Source: Parietichytrium sp. I65-24A
Lineage: Eukaryota > Sar > Bigyra > Thraustochytrida > Thraustochytriidae
Direction of reading: 5' to 3'
Assembly (NCBI GenBank): GCA_012862575.1
Contig: BLSF01000016.1
Location: 186,001 to 250,000, forward strand
DNA length: 64,000 nt
The translations under genes and the position numbers were made by a program. Below, in pieces: positions 20,654-28,778 of this stretch. Below the pieces are notes generated by a model that did no database searches, had not been told where the DNA came from, and saw only the letters and a program-made list of their open reading frames with translations. The number at the start of each line of letters is the position of its first letter. Within the stretch, counting starts at the first letter, position 1.

Positions 20654-21757
20654 ATGTTGAGCTCAGCCATGTTGCCCTTCAGCGCAGAGGATCTGATCAA
20701 CATGCGTCAGAAACTCGCTTGCGACGAGGTCCCCGTGTCTGTAACGAAAGATAGAAAGGAGCTTGAAGGTTCGAGTTCTCCTGGCTTGCTTCACAATCTC
20801 CAAAAGCCGGCACATTCGAACAATGCAGGGTTTATCGAGACTCGTGAAAGAACAATCACGGCGGAAAATGGCTCATCGAAACGCGACTCATCCGAACTTG
20901 GAAATGCTTCACAGACCTTCATTCAAGAGGCGAAAGAAGAGGTTGTGGGGTCCGAGGCACCGTATTATGTCAGTTGCGCGCGACGAATACTTGAGGAGAT
21001 GAAAGAGGATTGCGCAGGCAAATACATTACTGAAGTTGGAGACGAGGGCGAATCTCAGGCGGCGGTATCATGGAGTCAGGATGAGGTTGACAGCTGGAGC
21101 TTATCCCAGTCGCTTTCAAAAATTTGCAGTATGTGTAGGACTTGCATTCAGGAGCCTTGCGTGGGGCCAGGCACCTTCTGTTCCGAAGTTTGTGCAAAAT
21201 ACTTCGTAGCGACGCAGAAGCTTGGTCTTACGCTCTCTGAGGAAAGCGGCAAAGTCGAGCTGCTTCAAGATCACTCCCGGACAAATTATGCTGACGAAAG
21301 CTTAAAGTCACAACTAAACAGCGTTCAGATTCGATTACAAAGCACTCTGTTGCATCCTCGTCAACGTGTCACGCAAAATAGAGTTTCCCATCGTGTTTCC
21401 GGGACTCCAACTGCCCTGAAGCACTTTGGGAGCTCTGAAGCCATCATTCAAGGTTATTTGCGGAAGCGCGCAATATCAAATGCGTTGTCTTTCAAATGGC
21501 GAACGAGATTCTTTGTGCTGCAAGGCACAACCATCTCCTATTTTGATAAACGAGGAGACCTTTCTCCAAAGGGGAGAGGGACCGTGGTCAGCACGAGCAT
21601 CATTGAAGCCCACAAATCAATTCCTAACTCGATCGTACTGCGAGGCGTTGCGGGGTTTCAGAGGCCTCTAATTGTACAATGTGAAAACGAATCGGACCTG
21701 CAGCGTTGGCTTCAGGCCCTGCAAACTTGCAGGTGTGGCCGGCCCCCCGTGTACTAA
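20654..21757 (+). CDS. PH-domain protein
   Basis: 367 residues, ATG at 20654. The C-terminal 100 residues (about 262-362) are a pleckstrin-homology domain: IIQGYLRKRAISN opening strand, WRTRFFVLQGTTISYF, and the closing helix ESDLQRWLQALQTC with its invariant Trp. A Cys cluster (CSMCRTCIQEPC ... FCSEVCAKYF, about 155-182) precedes it and could bind zinc. The rest is acidic and probably disordered. The protein probably binds phosphoinositides or a small GTPase at membranes. An upstream ATG in the same phase is not seen, but a missed first exon cannot be excluded. Confidence 0.75.
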   Translation: MLSSAMLPFSAEDLINMRQKLACDEVPVSVTKDRKELEGSSSPGLLHNLQKPAHSNNAGFIETRERTITAENGSSKRDSSELGNASQTFIQEAKEEVVGSEAPYYVSCARRILEEMKEDCAGKYITEVGDEGESQAAVSWSQDEVDSWSLSQSLSKICSMCRTCIQEPCVGPGTFCSEVCAKYFVATQKLGLTLSEESGKVELLQDHSRTNYADESLKSQLNSVQIRLQSTLLHPRQRVTQNRVSHRVSGTPTALKHFGSSEAIIQGYLRKRAISNALSFKWRTRFFVLQGTTISYFDKRGDLSPKGRGTVVSTSIIEAHKSIPNSIVLRGVAGFQRPLIVQCENESDLQRWLQALQTCRCGRPPVY

Positions 21758-21878
21758 CTTTCAAAACCCCAGCGTCTGACATGTTTGCTACGAAAGAAAC
21801 GAGTTTCGTCACAGCAAAAGGACCTCCTCGGTTTTTTCAACCGGAATTCGGAAAAACATAAAAAGCAAAAAGTAGCGT

Positions 21879-21960
21879 CGACACGGAGGAGATTCGAACT
21901 CCTGCGGGGAAACCCCAGAAGATTTCGAATCTTCCGCCTTAACCACTCGGCCACCGTGCC
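21879..21960 (-). tRNA. tRNA-Ser(CGA)
   Basis: 82 nt, including discriminator G. Acceptor GGCACGG pairs with CCGTGTC (one G-U). The anticodon arm is GAAGA-TTCGAAA-TCTTC (anticodon CGA, bases 925-927 of this kilobase), with a long variable arm GGGGTTTCCCC typical of serine tRNA and T loop TTCGAAT. No intron, and normal 5'-to-3' order. Confidence 0.95.
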
Positions 21961-22019
21961 TATGTCCGCTTAATCCAACCTTACAATGAAAAAGTATATA
22001 TAATTTGGCAACACGTTTT

Positions 22020-22215
22020 GGCTGAAAATTTGCTTTTCAAATTTTTATAACTTTTCTATAGAGAGACGGTTCTACGAGCCCTTCAAACAAATTTTCAACT
22101 CAAACAAGCACAAGTGGCGCAGCCGACATGTGCAAGGCCGTAGGCAAATTGTGGATGTCAGTGAAAACATCCATCTCGCGGGTATAACCATCAACGCGAG
22201 TAGCCCACATGGAGC
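22020..22215 (-). mobile_element. Transposase relic, copy B (possibly piggyBac-like)
   Basis: On the minus strand this segment reads CKGSMWATRVDGYTREMDVF and on to a stop. It is about 80% identical to 33490-33700 on the plus strand. The GYTREMDVFTD stretch resembles the GY...DFEVYTG segment of piggyBac-type DDE transposases, but the match is short and this is a weak guess. It is a fragment only. It lies between two tRNA-Ser genes, as does the other copy. Confidence 0.4.
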
Positions 22216-22392
22216 CTTTGCACCGTAATGCAGGCTGTGAGAAAACCATAGAAAACCAAGCCAAAGAGTGATACGGTTGATACTATTGATACGATACAAA
22301 ATCGAAATAATTAATTCGACAGACCACGTGCGACAGACAACCAAATAATTGACTGTGAAAAGGAAGCAGAATCAAAAAAAGAATTCACAGCT

Positions 22393-22474
22393 CGACACGG
22401 AGGAGATTCGAACTCCTGCGGGGAAACCCCAGAAGATTTCTAATCTTCCGCCTTAACCACTCGGCCACCGTGCC
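22393..22474 (-). tRNA. tRNA-Ser(AGA)
   Basis: 82 nt with the same backbone as the neighbouring tRNA-Ser(CGA), but the anticodon loop is TTAGAAA, giving anticodon AGA (read as IGA for UCU/UCC). Minus-strand T7 terminator directly downstream (A-run at 22374-22380 on the plus strand). Confidence 0.95.
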
Positions 22475-22721
22475 TAGGAAACTTTAGCAACCGCTTAATG
22501 TCTAGTCGTCGCCTGGCACTTTTTGAAGCGCCCGTAATAGTGACTAGATTTCGGTTCGCCTAATCACTAGCATGGATAGTCTTCATCTTGCGCTAGCCGC
22601 TCTCTAGGTTCGCCCCGAGCTTCGCAGCAGAATCTCGTGCAGACCTTTCCAAGTGATGCGATACGTCAATTCAGTTGACGCGGACATGACGGCGGGACCA
22701 CACTCGATCTTGAGCCGCACT

Positions 22722-22768
22722 CCACCTTCCGATAGGGTTTGTTTACGCTGCACTTCGTGGCTTCACTT
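22722..22768 (-). repeat. Dispersed repeat, copy B
   Basis: On the minus strand this is the same pair of blocks as 9176-9234, but with a 2-base instead of a 14-base spacer. It lies about 95 bases upstream of the TATA box of the candidate structured RNA and might be an upstream promoter element of that gene. Confidence 0.7.
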
Positions 22769-22860
22769 AAATTAAATTGAGCCGATGATGTAATTTTTTA
22801 GGAACCAAGCGATCATCCCGGTTGTGGAAGCATGACTCCTCTGCGCGCGGTTTCAAGAGT

Positions 22861-22868
22861 TATAAAAA
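22861..22868 (+). promoter_or_regulatory. TATA box
   Basis: TATAAAAA at 22861-22868, about 25-30 bases before the probable 5' end of a T-run-terminated, hairpin-rich region. Fits an external (type 3) Pol III promoter, as in U6, RNase P or MRP RNA genes. Inference from spacing only. Confidence 0.45.
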
Positions 22869-22889
22869 GGTTGAGCTCTTGTCAACGGT

Positions 22890-23242
22890 CTCCAACAAAT
22901 CATACTCTTCAATTCACAAGCTCAAGATTGAAGACAGTTTGTAGATTGATTGTTTTCTGTTCAACAAGCCAAAGTGCGCCCGCCTTCGGCGGTCTTCTTC
23001 GTGCTTGAGAGTTGCGCCTGCCTCCAGCAGGCTTACTCGTTGCGTTCACAGTTCGGCAGTCGTACTCAATCGCCTAACGGGAGGATCGGATAAAACTGCC
23101 TTACGGCAGCTCTATTCCTCTCCGTAGAATGCGACGTGCAAAGCAGTAGATCGAAACGTGCATTCGCTACGCAGCTGCCGCTGCCTTTTCGCCGTTCAGT
23201 TCCCACTTGCTGGGGGATTAGCAAATCTGGTCCGATTTTTTT
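22890..23242 (+). ncRNA. Candidate structured Pol III RNA, family unknown
   Basis: About 350 bases with no useful open frame, preceded by a TATA box and ended by T7 at 23236-23242. Stable local hairpins: CCGCC-TTC-GGCGG (22980-22992), GCCTGC-CTCCA-GCAGGC (23016-23032), CTGCC-TTAC-GGCAG (23096-23109), and a longer stem joining GAATGC and GCATTC (about 23127-23165). The 5' CGGTCT (near 22886) may pair with TGGTCCG before the T-run. I tested it by eye for U1-U6, SRP, RNase P/MRP and U3 motifs and found no clear match. The size would suit RNase P, MRP or telomerase RNA. Confidence 0.4.
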
Positions 23243-23327
23243 AGATGTAGAAAAAAAAATTCAGTGAATCAAAAGAATCAAAAGAAAAAGAGGTGAAGCA
23301 AATTTACAAAATAAAAAATAAGACATT

Positions 23328-23409
23328 CGACACGGAGGAGATTCGAACTCCTGCGGGGAAACCCCAGAAGATTTCTAATCTTCCGCCTTAACCACTCGGC
23401 CACCGTGCC
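23328..23409 (-). tRNA. tRNA-Ser(AGA)
   Basis: 82 nt, same structure as at 22393-22474, anticodon loop TTAGAAA. It is the left copy of the gene that is cut by the N at 23962, as its downstream flank (CAACTTTGCTTAACC) matches that copy's flank. Confidence 0.95.
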
Positions 23410-23521
23410 ACAACTTTGCTTAACCACTTGGTTGATCGATGTTCCTCACAAGAATCTATAGACTAAAGCTGGTTTCCCTAGAGAAAATTTCTATTCGAAA
23501 CTAAAAGCCAAAAAGAATGAA

Positions 23522-23603
23522 CGACACGAAGGAGATTCGAACTCCTGCGGGGAAACCCCAGAAGATTTCGAATCTTCCGCCTTAACCACTCGGCCATCGT
23601 GCC
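23522..23603 (-). tRNA. tRNA-Ser(CGA), acceptor-stem variant
   Basis: 82 nt, anticodon CGA. The last acceptor pair is changed on both sides (GGCACGA with TCGTGTC instead of GGCACGG with CCGTGTC), a compensatory change that keeps the stem and argues the gene is functional. Confidence 0.95.
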
Positions 23604-23834
23604 AAACCTACCCGGTTGACGCCATGGAGGGATTAGTTGAATATAAACCTTGTGTTACAATGAAATCACTTTGTAGTCAGGGAGTATAAGAGAGTTTTTT
23701 TACCTTGGTCCGCCGAAATTACAAACTTGGATTCTTTGCTCTGATCGAGGTTCGTGCTCAGCGAAAGCCCGATTTCTAATTGCTCGCGAAGGACTCCACA
23801 CCAAAACTATGAATTGACTTGAATTGTTTTAGAT

Positions 23835-23961
23835 CTAGTTGCTAATTCCGTTCACATGATTTATTCCGCGAGACCAGTCGAGATTCCAGCAAAACACATT
23901 AATAGCATACTTGACACCACGAACAGGAGGACACCCGCCGTGCATGGACAGGCGGTCCACC
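23835..23961 (-). pseudogene. Truncated C-terminal copy of the prolyl-4-hydroxylase-like gene, cut by N
   Basis: The last 42 codons and stop of the gene at 24458-26140, with one synonymous change seen (GGG for GGA before the Cys codon of HGGCPP). The frame is intact up to N at 23962. It is better seen as the same gene on another haplotype than as a decayed copy. Confidence 0.75.
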
Positions 23962-23962
23962 N

Positions 23963-24022
23963 CCTGCGGGGAAACCCCAGAAGATTTCTAATCTTCCGCC
24001 TTAACCACTCGGCCACCGTGCC
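23963..24022 (-). tRNA. tRNA-Ser(AGA), 3' part missing at N
   Basis: The 5' 60 nt of tRNA-Ser(AGA), from acceptor 5' strand through the variable arm. The T arm and 3' acceptor strand are absent because the sequence breaks at N. Probably the same gene as 23328-23409 on the other haplotype. Confidence 0.85.
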
Positions 24023-24134
24023 ACAACCTTGCTTAACCACTTGGTTGAGTGAGAATCCTCACAAGAATCTATACCCTAAAGCTGGTTTCTCTAAAGAAAA
24101 TTTCTATTCGAAACTAAAAGCCAAAAAGAATGAA

Positions 24135-24216
24135 CGACACGAAGGAGATTCGAACTCCTGCGGGGAAACCCCAGAAGATTTCGAATCTTCCGCCTTAACC
24201 ACTCGGCCATCGTGCC
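24135..24216 (-). tRNA. tRNA-Ser(CGA), acceptor-stem variant
   Basis: Identical in sequence and acceptor variant (GGCACGA/TCGTGTC) to 23522-23603. Anticodon CGA. It lies 240 bases from the stop codon of the hydroxylase gene. Confidence 0.95.
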
Positions 24217-24457
24217 AAACCTACCCGGTTGACGCCATGCAGGGATTAGTTGAATATAAACCTTGTGTTACAATGAAATTACTTTGTAGTGAGAGAGTAT
24301 AGGAGAGTGTGTGGACATGTGTGGACCTTGGTCCGCCGAAATTACAAACTTGGATTCTTTGCTCTGATCGAGGTTCGTGCTCAGCGAAAGCCCGATTTCT
24401 AATTGCTCGCGAAGGACTCCACACCAAAACTATAAATTGACTTGAATTGTTTTAGAT

Positions 24458-26140
24458 CTAGTTGCTAATTCCGTTCACATGATTTATTCCGCGAGACCAG
24501 TCGAGATTCCAGCAAAACACATTAATAGCATACTTGACACCACGAACAGGAGGACATCCGCCGTGCATGGACAGGCGGTCCACCTTAGAGCCGTCGGCTG
24601 TGGTGTGATAAAAAATTGCAGCTGCTCTTGGGACTGGAGGCACGAAAACACCTCTTGAGCACTCCGACATGCCATTACGGGATATGTGCGACGAATCGCC
24701 AAATAGGCTCGCCCCACGAGCATAGGGGAAAACAGTTTCTCCACCCTCGTCAACCTTTGTCAAGTAAGGGAGCATGGTAACATGCCTATTTCTTTCCATA
24801 TCCACGTCTTCAGGTACCATTGGGTACTTGTCCTGGACTTGATCAAGTGCCTCGGCGGCAGCAATAACACATTCGTCAATGTCTGATCCACTCTTCGCAC
24901 AGAATGCTCCTTTCAGCCACTCAGTATGGACGTCTACGACATCCAAGGCGTTAAAAAACATAGCCTTATTCTGGAAACCCAGTCTTTGTGCCATGGAGAA
25001 GATGAACGCTCCGTTGCGAAGATCTGGGAACACAGTTGAGTTTGGGTGAGTGAATATTTTAGCTGCTTGCTGTTGGAACTTGGATGCCCCAGCCTTGGCG
25101 GCTCTCGCGTCTTGAAATGTTTTCCAGAGAAGGAAGCGCTGCTGTGCTGCCCATTGACTCAATAGCACTGGAATTTTGAACCAAAGAAACTCCTCGTCCT
25201 TTACAGACATGGTCCTGACATTGTGAAAAACATCATAGTGCTCTTTGTACCATTTTCCAGGCGTGTATCTCAGAAGTTGAAGCGGTTCCAGAAACTCCAG
25301 GTTTTCGAGGCGGAGAACTTGTTGTGCTAGCCTCCGTAAGTGTTTGGGGCTTGGTTCATTGTCGTCAAGGTTTGCTGTTTCACTGGTTCGGTAATTTGCG
25401 AACCTGTCATCTTTATCGTAGTGCTTCTCCGGCGAGCGGAAAAGGGTCTTTGACCCTGTCGCGATAATGCTTTCGACATCGGTCTCGGAAACCACATCCC
25501 TCGCCAACAACACTTTTGGGGAAAGCGAAACGGTTGTGAGCTCCACTCCGCTCACGTTGAAAGTGAAGCCGATTTCTACGCCGGGCCACTGCCAAGCTTG
25601 CCGGTCAAGCAAGATAAACACGATAAAATCAGAGCGGACAATGTCCTCCCATGTCGATACGGGGCGGCCAGTATTTGAATACAGCCGTTTTGGCTCAAAA
25701 CTGTCGGCACGCGGTGTCGGTCTAAGCGCCTCCAAGGCAGCTTCTGCGAGACTTGCCAGGCACCCTTCCTTTGTATCCTTAGAGGGAAGCTCAAGAAGGA
25801 CACCTTCGTTTTTCCCGTTCAGCGCCACAAACACCCTCTCTGGTGTGTTTGATGCAGCCACGTCAGCTTCGTGTGCAACAAATTGACTCGAGAGCTCTGC
25901 TAAGGCGGAAGTAACGCTGACAATCCTTCCCTGGTCCACGAGAACTACTGCCGAACAGTCTTGGACCGGTAAAGTGTCCTGAGCAAAGACGGGGTCCAGG
26001 TTGGTCCACTTGCCATCATCCCATGGAGACCACCACGCACACTCCTGGGAGGCCGCAGCGGAAACTACAGCCGTCCTCGAGCAGAAGAGGAGCGCTGCGG
26101 TGACTTGGGCAACCCGGCCAGCGAGGCCCGAAACACGCAT
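24458..26140 (-). CDS. Prolyl 4-hydroxylase-like 2-oxoglutarate/Fe(II) oxygenase, secretory
   Basis: 560 residues, ATG at 26140. An N-terminal signal peptide (hydrophobic, to about residue 28) sends it to the ER or outside. Iron ligands: His301 and Asp303 in KEHYDVFHN, and distal His526 in LSMHGGCPP, with Lys536 (GVKYAINVF) placed to bind 2-oxoglutarate. VDEGGETVFPYA and AAIFYH are typical core strands of the P4H alpha-subunit family, which hydroxylates proline in secreted proteins. The 220-residue gap between HxD and the distal His is far longer than the usual 50-70 and holds an insert of helical sequence. Divergent from the NSRP1-like gene with 604 bases between starts. Confidence 0.85.
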   Translation of the reverse strand: MRVSGLAGRVAQVTAALLFCSRTAVVSAAASQECAWWSPWDDGKWTNLDPVFAQDTLPVQDCSAVVLVDQGRIVSVTSALAELSSQFVAHEADVAASNTPERVFVALNGKNEGVLLELPSKDTKEGCLASLAEAALEALRPTPRADSFEPKRLYSNTGRPVSTWEDIVRSDFIVFILLDRQAWQWPGVEIGFTFNVSGVELTTVSLSPKVLLARDVVSETDVESIIATGSKTLFRSPEKHYDKDDRFANYRTSETANLDDNEPSPKHLRRLAQQVLRLENLEFLEPLQLLRYTPGKWYKEHYDVFHNVRTMSVKDEEFLWFKIPVLLSQWAAQQRFLLWKTFQDARAAKAGASKFQQQAAKIFTHPNSTVFPDLRNGAFIFSMAQRLGFQNKAMFFNALDVVDVHTEWLKGAFCAKSGSDIDECVIAAAEALDQVQDKYPMVPEDVDMERNRHVTMLPYLTKVDEGGETVFPYARGASLFGDSSHISRNGMSECSRGVFVPPVPRAAAIFYHTTADGSKVDRLSMHGGCPPVRGVKYAINVFCWNLDWSRGINHVNGISN

Positions 26141-26744
26141 GGCCCTTTCCGCCTAGCTCCCAACGGCAGAAGGCCTCTGACGGCTTTCTGACGGCTTCGT
26201 TCTTCCCCTTATCCTCTCGCTCGAATTCCAGGACTCGCGCTCAGCACGAGAGAGATTCCACCACAGGAAAGAAGAGCAAGCCAATTGCATTCGCACTCGC
26301 TCGCTGCACGTAAGCTCGGCCTTCGGGCAAAGCACGCACAAGTAGCACAAGCGGTACCATGGTACGTACTGACAGTACTGACTGTGAGTACAGAAGAGAA
26401 CGCAAGAAACAAGAAGCAAGAAGAAACGTGTACTAGTACTCACATCCAGCACTATACCCTCGATTAGCTGGAGTAATGGACTATGCCATCTTGATGTTCT
26501 GTGATGAGAGTGTGCTCATGCGCTCTTCGCGCATCTTCGCTCTTCGTGCACTCACTGACTGCGAGTGTACGCGAACTACTTACGTACGTATTGCGCGTAA
26601 TTAATAATCGAGCACCGTGACTGCGAGTGCGAGTACAGAGCCGCGCTTCCACAAACGGAACAGTGCGCGCAGCAGTTTCTAGAGCCGTCTACAGAAGCCG
26701 AAGGAGCTGAGGGAGCTGAGGGAGAGAAGGACGCAGACGGCAAG
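26141..26744. promoter_or_regulatory. Divergent promoter region with GTAC-rich motif
   Basis: Between the divergent starts of the hydroxylase and the NSRP1-like gene. It holds GTACTGACTGTGAGTAC (26375-26391) next to GGTACGTACTGACAG, a palindrome GTACTAGTAC (26430-26439), TACGTACGTA (26581-26590) and two GACTGCGAGTG elements. Closely related motifs recur in other intergenic regions of this window, so a regulatory role is plausible but unproven. Confidence 0.4.
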
Positions 26745-27605
26745 ATGCTGATTCTAAAGCGAGGTCGCAAGGGCAAGCGCGCGCTGCAGGATGGGTCAAG
26801 CAGCGAGGAGGAAGACCAAGCGCAAGGAGATGGTCAAGAGGTTCGCGGCTTCCGGCGACGACAGGCGGAGAAGGAAGAGGAGGTCGTGGTAGACGAGGAG
26901 ATGCAGAGGCTCGTGGACGGCGACGTTTCCGAAACCGGCGTGGCAACCCAAGCGCGGCAGCCAGAGAAGCAGGCGCAGTCGGAGCAGCGGAGCAAATATA
27001 TTGAGAATCTTTTGCACAGCGCTCGCGAGCGCGAAATGGAGAGAGAAGCAGCGGTAGAGCGCGCGAGGAGAGATGTGGTTGACGGAACAGAGGACGAAGT
27101 TTTCGTTACCAGGGCATACAAGAAACGGCTCGAGGAGCGCGAGGCTTGGCAGAGGGAGCGTGATAGAAGAGACCGCATCGATGACGAGAATGACGTTAGA
27201 GAAAAGGGGTTTTCTGCTTTTCAGAGCTCTCTGCTGGGTTTGAAAGAACCGCGTCAGCCTCTCGGCCAGATCGAAAGGGGAACAGGAGCAGAGATCTCTG
27301 CGGATTCACCGAGAGTTGCAGATTCAAGTATGACGGAAAGGGCGGATCCGGTCACGCAACCTCCTGACCAGGCCACGTCTTCTTCACCTCCTACAAATAA
27401 CCTCATGACGGTGAATTTGCGTCGCACCGAGTCAAGTTCCCCGAAAGCAGGAGCAGTATCTGAGATAGCTGTGGAAAAAGAGCATACGGCCAGAGTCTCT
27501 GCAAACTACATCAAATTAGCACGTGCAAGAGCAATTGAACGGGCCAAGTCCAAGGGCTTAGATGTGGAGAGTTGGCCAATAGGATCCGCGACATTGGTCG
27601 AATGA
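26745..27605 (+). CDS. NSRP1: NSRP1-like nuclear speckle splicing regulator
   Basis: 286 residues, ATG at 26745. The core is the conserved N-terminal block of NSRP1/CCDC55: KYIENLLHSAREREMERE followed by DEVFVTRAYKKRLEER (about residues 84-132), then Arg/Glu-rich coiled coil. The family acts in nuclear speckles on alternative splice-site choice. The N-terminus is basic with an acidic Ser-Glu patch (SSSEEEDQ), and the C-terminal half is Ser/Pro-rich and disordered. Shorter than the mammalian protein, which has a long RS-like tail. No intron. Confidence 0.8.
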   Translation: MLILKRGRKGKRALQDGSSSEEEDQAQGDGQEVRGFRRRQAEKEEEVVVDEEMQRLVDGDVSETGVATQARQPEKQAQSEQRSKYIENLLHSAREREMEREAAVERARRDVVDGTEDEVFVTRAYKKRLEEREAWQRERDRRDRIDDENDVREKGFSAFQSSLLGLKEPRQPLGQIERGTGAEISADSPRVADSSMTERADPVTQPPDQATSSSPPTNNLMTVNLRRTESSSPKAGAVSEIAVEKEHTARVSANYIKLARARAIERAKSKGLDVESWPIGSATLVE

Positions 27606-27932
27606 TTCTTGTCGTAGAAACCCTGCGCAACTTTGTTTACTCACCACGTGAACTTTTTTTATTATTTCGTGGGGCTGCACAACATTTGAATGTCATAGAG
27701 AGAGAGAGCTAAAGTGGAAGTTGGTATGTCAAAAATTGGGTTCAATGGGCTCTCGCTGAGAGTATTATTTTCTTCAGGTTGGTAAACAGCGTGCCATCAT
27801 TTCAATGATCTCTTCCGCCGCAAACGGCGCGAAAGCGCCTTCAGCTATATGCCAAGAATGCATACATCATGACCATGACGCAGCGAGGCTTGTGTTCAGT
27901 GTTTGTGATATGTCTCCGCAACGGAAAATTTT
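27606..27932. other. Intergenic between convergent genes
   Basis: About 330 bases of 3' flank. It contains GAGAGAGAGAG (27699-27709) and a GCGCGAAAGCGC hairpin-like stretch (27826-27838). No gene. A possible GTAAAT donor in the neighbouring minus-strand gene (near 27967) leaves open that its last exon lies here. Confidence 0.35.
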
Positions 27933-28778
27933 CTATGGGAACTTGGGCAAGAGCACACCAGTTGATTTACCTGCCTCAGGTCCATAAACTTTGTTGTAAC
28001 AGAGAGGAAACACCGTTGAACATTGGCAATCAGGATTGTCTGCCTTGTAGTAAAATGATTCTGGGGGGAAGTCATCATTGTTCACAGGTGCGCACTCTGC
28101 TTCTGTCGTTGCTTGCGCAATCTGGCAACCCATGCCCTCTTTTCTCAAAAGCTTGTCTTTCCTCGTGCCTGAGCAATAGATGCACTCAAAGACGTTGGGG
28201 ATCGAGGCGGCGGTGCACTTGGCTTCTGTGACCTTGCCATACCCTGGCATGCTGCAAGGGTTCCTATAGCACCCTTGTCCAGGAACTCTTGTTGAGGAGC
28301 CGATCGAGCGATAGTAAATGTTGACGTGCGTAACTTCTTCCGCTCCATACCACACGCAGAGACCACCGGTGTCTTGAATAGTGCAGTCTCCGGTGTTGAG
28401 CTGGTTGCAGGGATTCGCGACGCAACGAGTTGAGTGGCCTCCGACCATAACGCAGTACGCCCCAAGGACTTCGCTCGACTGATCCGAGTACGCCGATCGT
28501 TTGCTCCTGTAGTTGCACGCATCAGGATCGCCCTCGTAGACCTCACAGTATGTATCCATCTCCACCCATAAATCTCGCACCTGCTCTTCTTTGCGATCGG
28601 CCCACCATGTGTTCAAAACTTGGTAGCAAACAGCTTTGTCAGTGTCAGTTGGCCGCTGCGGTGGCCTTTTAGCTTTTTTGCCGAGCGACCTCCTGCCTGC
28701 CATGCCAAAGCTTTGCGCATGGCATCCAAGCAGCATGGACAGGGCACATGCTGCGAAAAGAGCGTAAGTGATTCGCAT
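27933..28778 (-). CDS. Secreted cysteine-rich protein, unknown function
   Basis: 281 residues, ATG at 28778, with a clear signal peptide (MRITYALFAACALSMLLGCHA). The mature part has about 20 cysteines in short repeated units, such as CVANPCNQLNTGDC, CYRNPCSMPGYG and CIYC, so a disulfide-rich extracellular protein is likely. A basic stretch (RRSLGKKAKRPPQR) follows the signal and could be a processing site. The C-terminus (KSTGVLLPKFP) may be read-through of an intron starting at GTAAAT near 27967, so the last dozen residues are uncertain. I do not recognise the family. Confidence 0.7.
   Translation of the reverse strand: MRITYALFAACALSMLLGCHAQSFGMAGRRSLGKKAKRPPQRPTDTDKAVCYQVLNTWWADRKEEQVRDLWVEMDTYCEVYEGDPDACNYRSKRSAYSDQSSEVLGAYCVMVGGHSTRCVANPCNQLNTGDCTIQDTGGLCVWYGAEEVTHVNIYYRSIGSSTRVPGQGCYRNPCSMPGYGKVTEAKCTAASIPNVFECIYCSGTRKDKLLRKEGMGCQIAQATTEAECAPVNNDDFPPESFYYKADNPDCQCSTVFPLCYNKVYGPEAGKSTGVLLPKFP

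Larger units (their letters stand above)
23350..24584. repeat. Duplicated segment of about 610 bases on either side of N (likely contig overlap)
   Basis: 23350-23961 and 23963-24584 carry the same order: tRNA-Ser(AGA), spacer, tRNA-Ser(CGA) variant, spacer, 3' end of the prolyl hydroxylase gene. Identity is very high, with scattered differences in spacers (for example a T7 run at 23696 versus a GTGTGTGG stretch). The junction is a single N at 23962 where a half gene on the left meets a half tRNA on the right. It looks like two allelic contigs abutted rather than a true tandem copy. Confidence 0.8.

Noticed and set aside
22890-23242. U1-U6, SRP, RNase P/MRP or U3 RNA identity for the structured region
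   Set aside because: None of the core motifs I know for these families is visible on either strand, so only an unnamed candidate RNA is reported.
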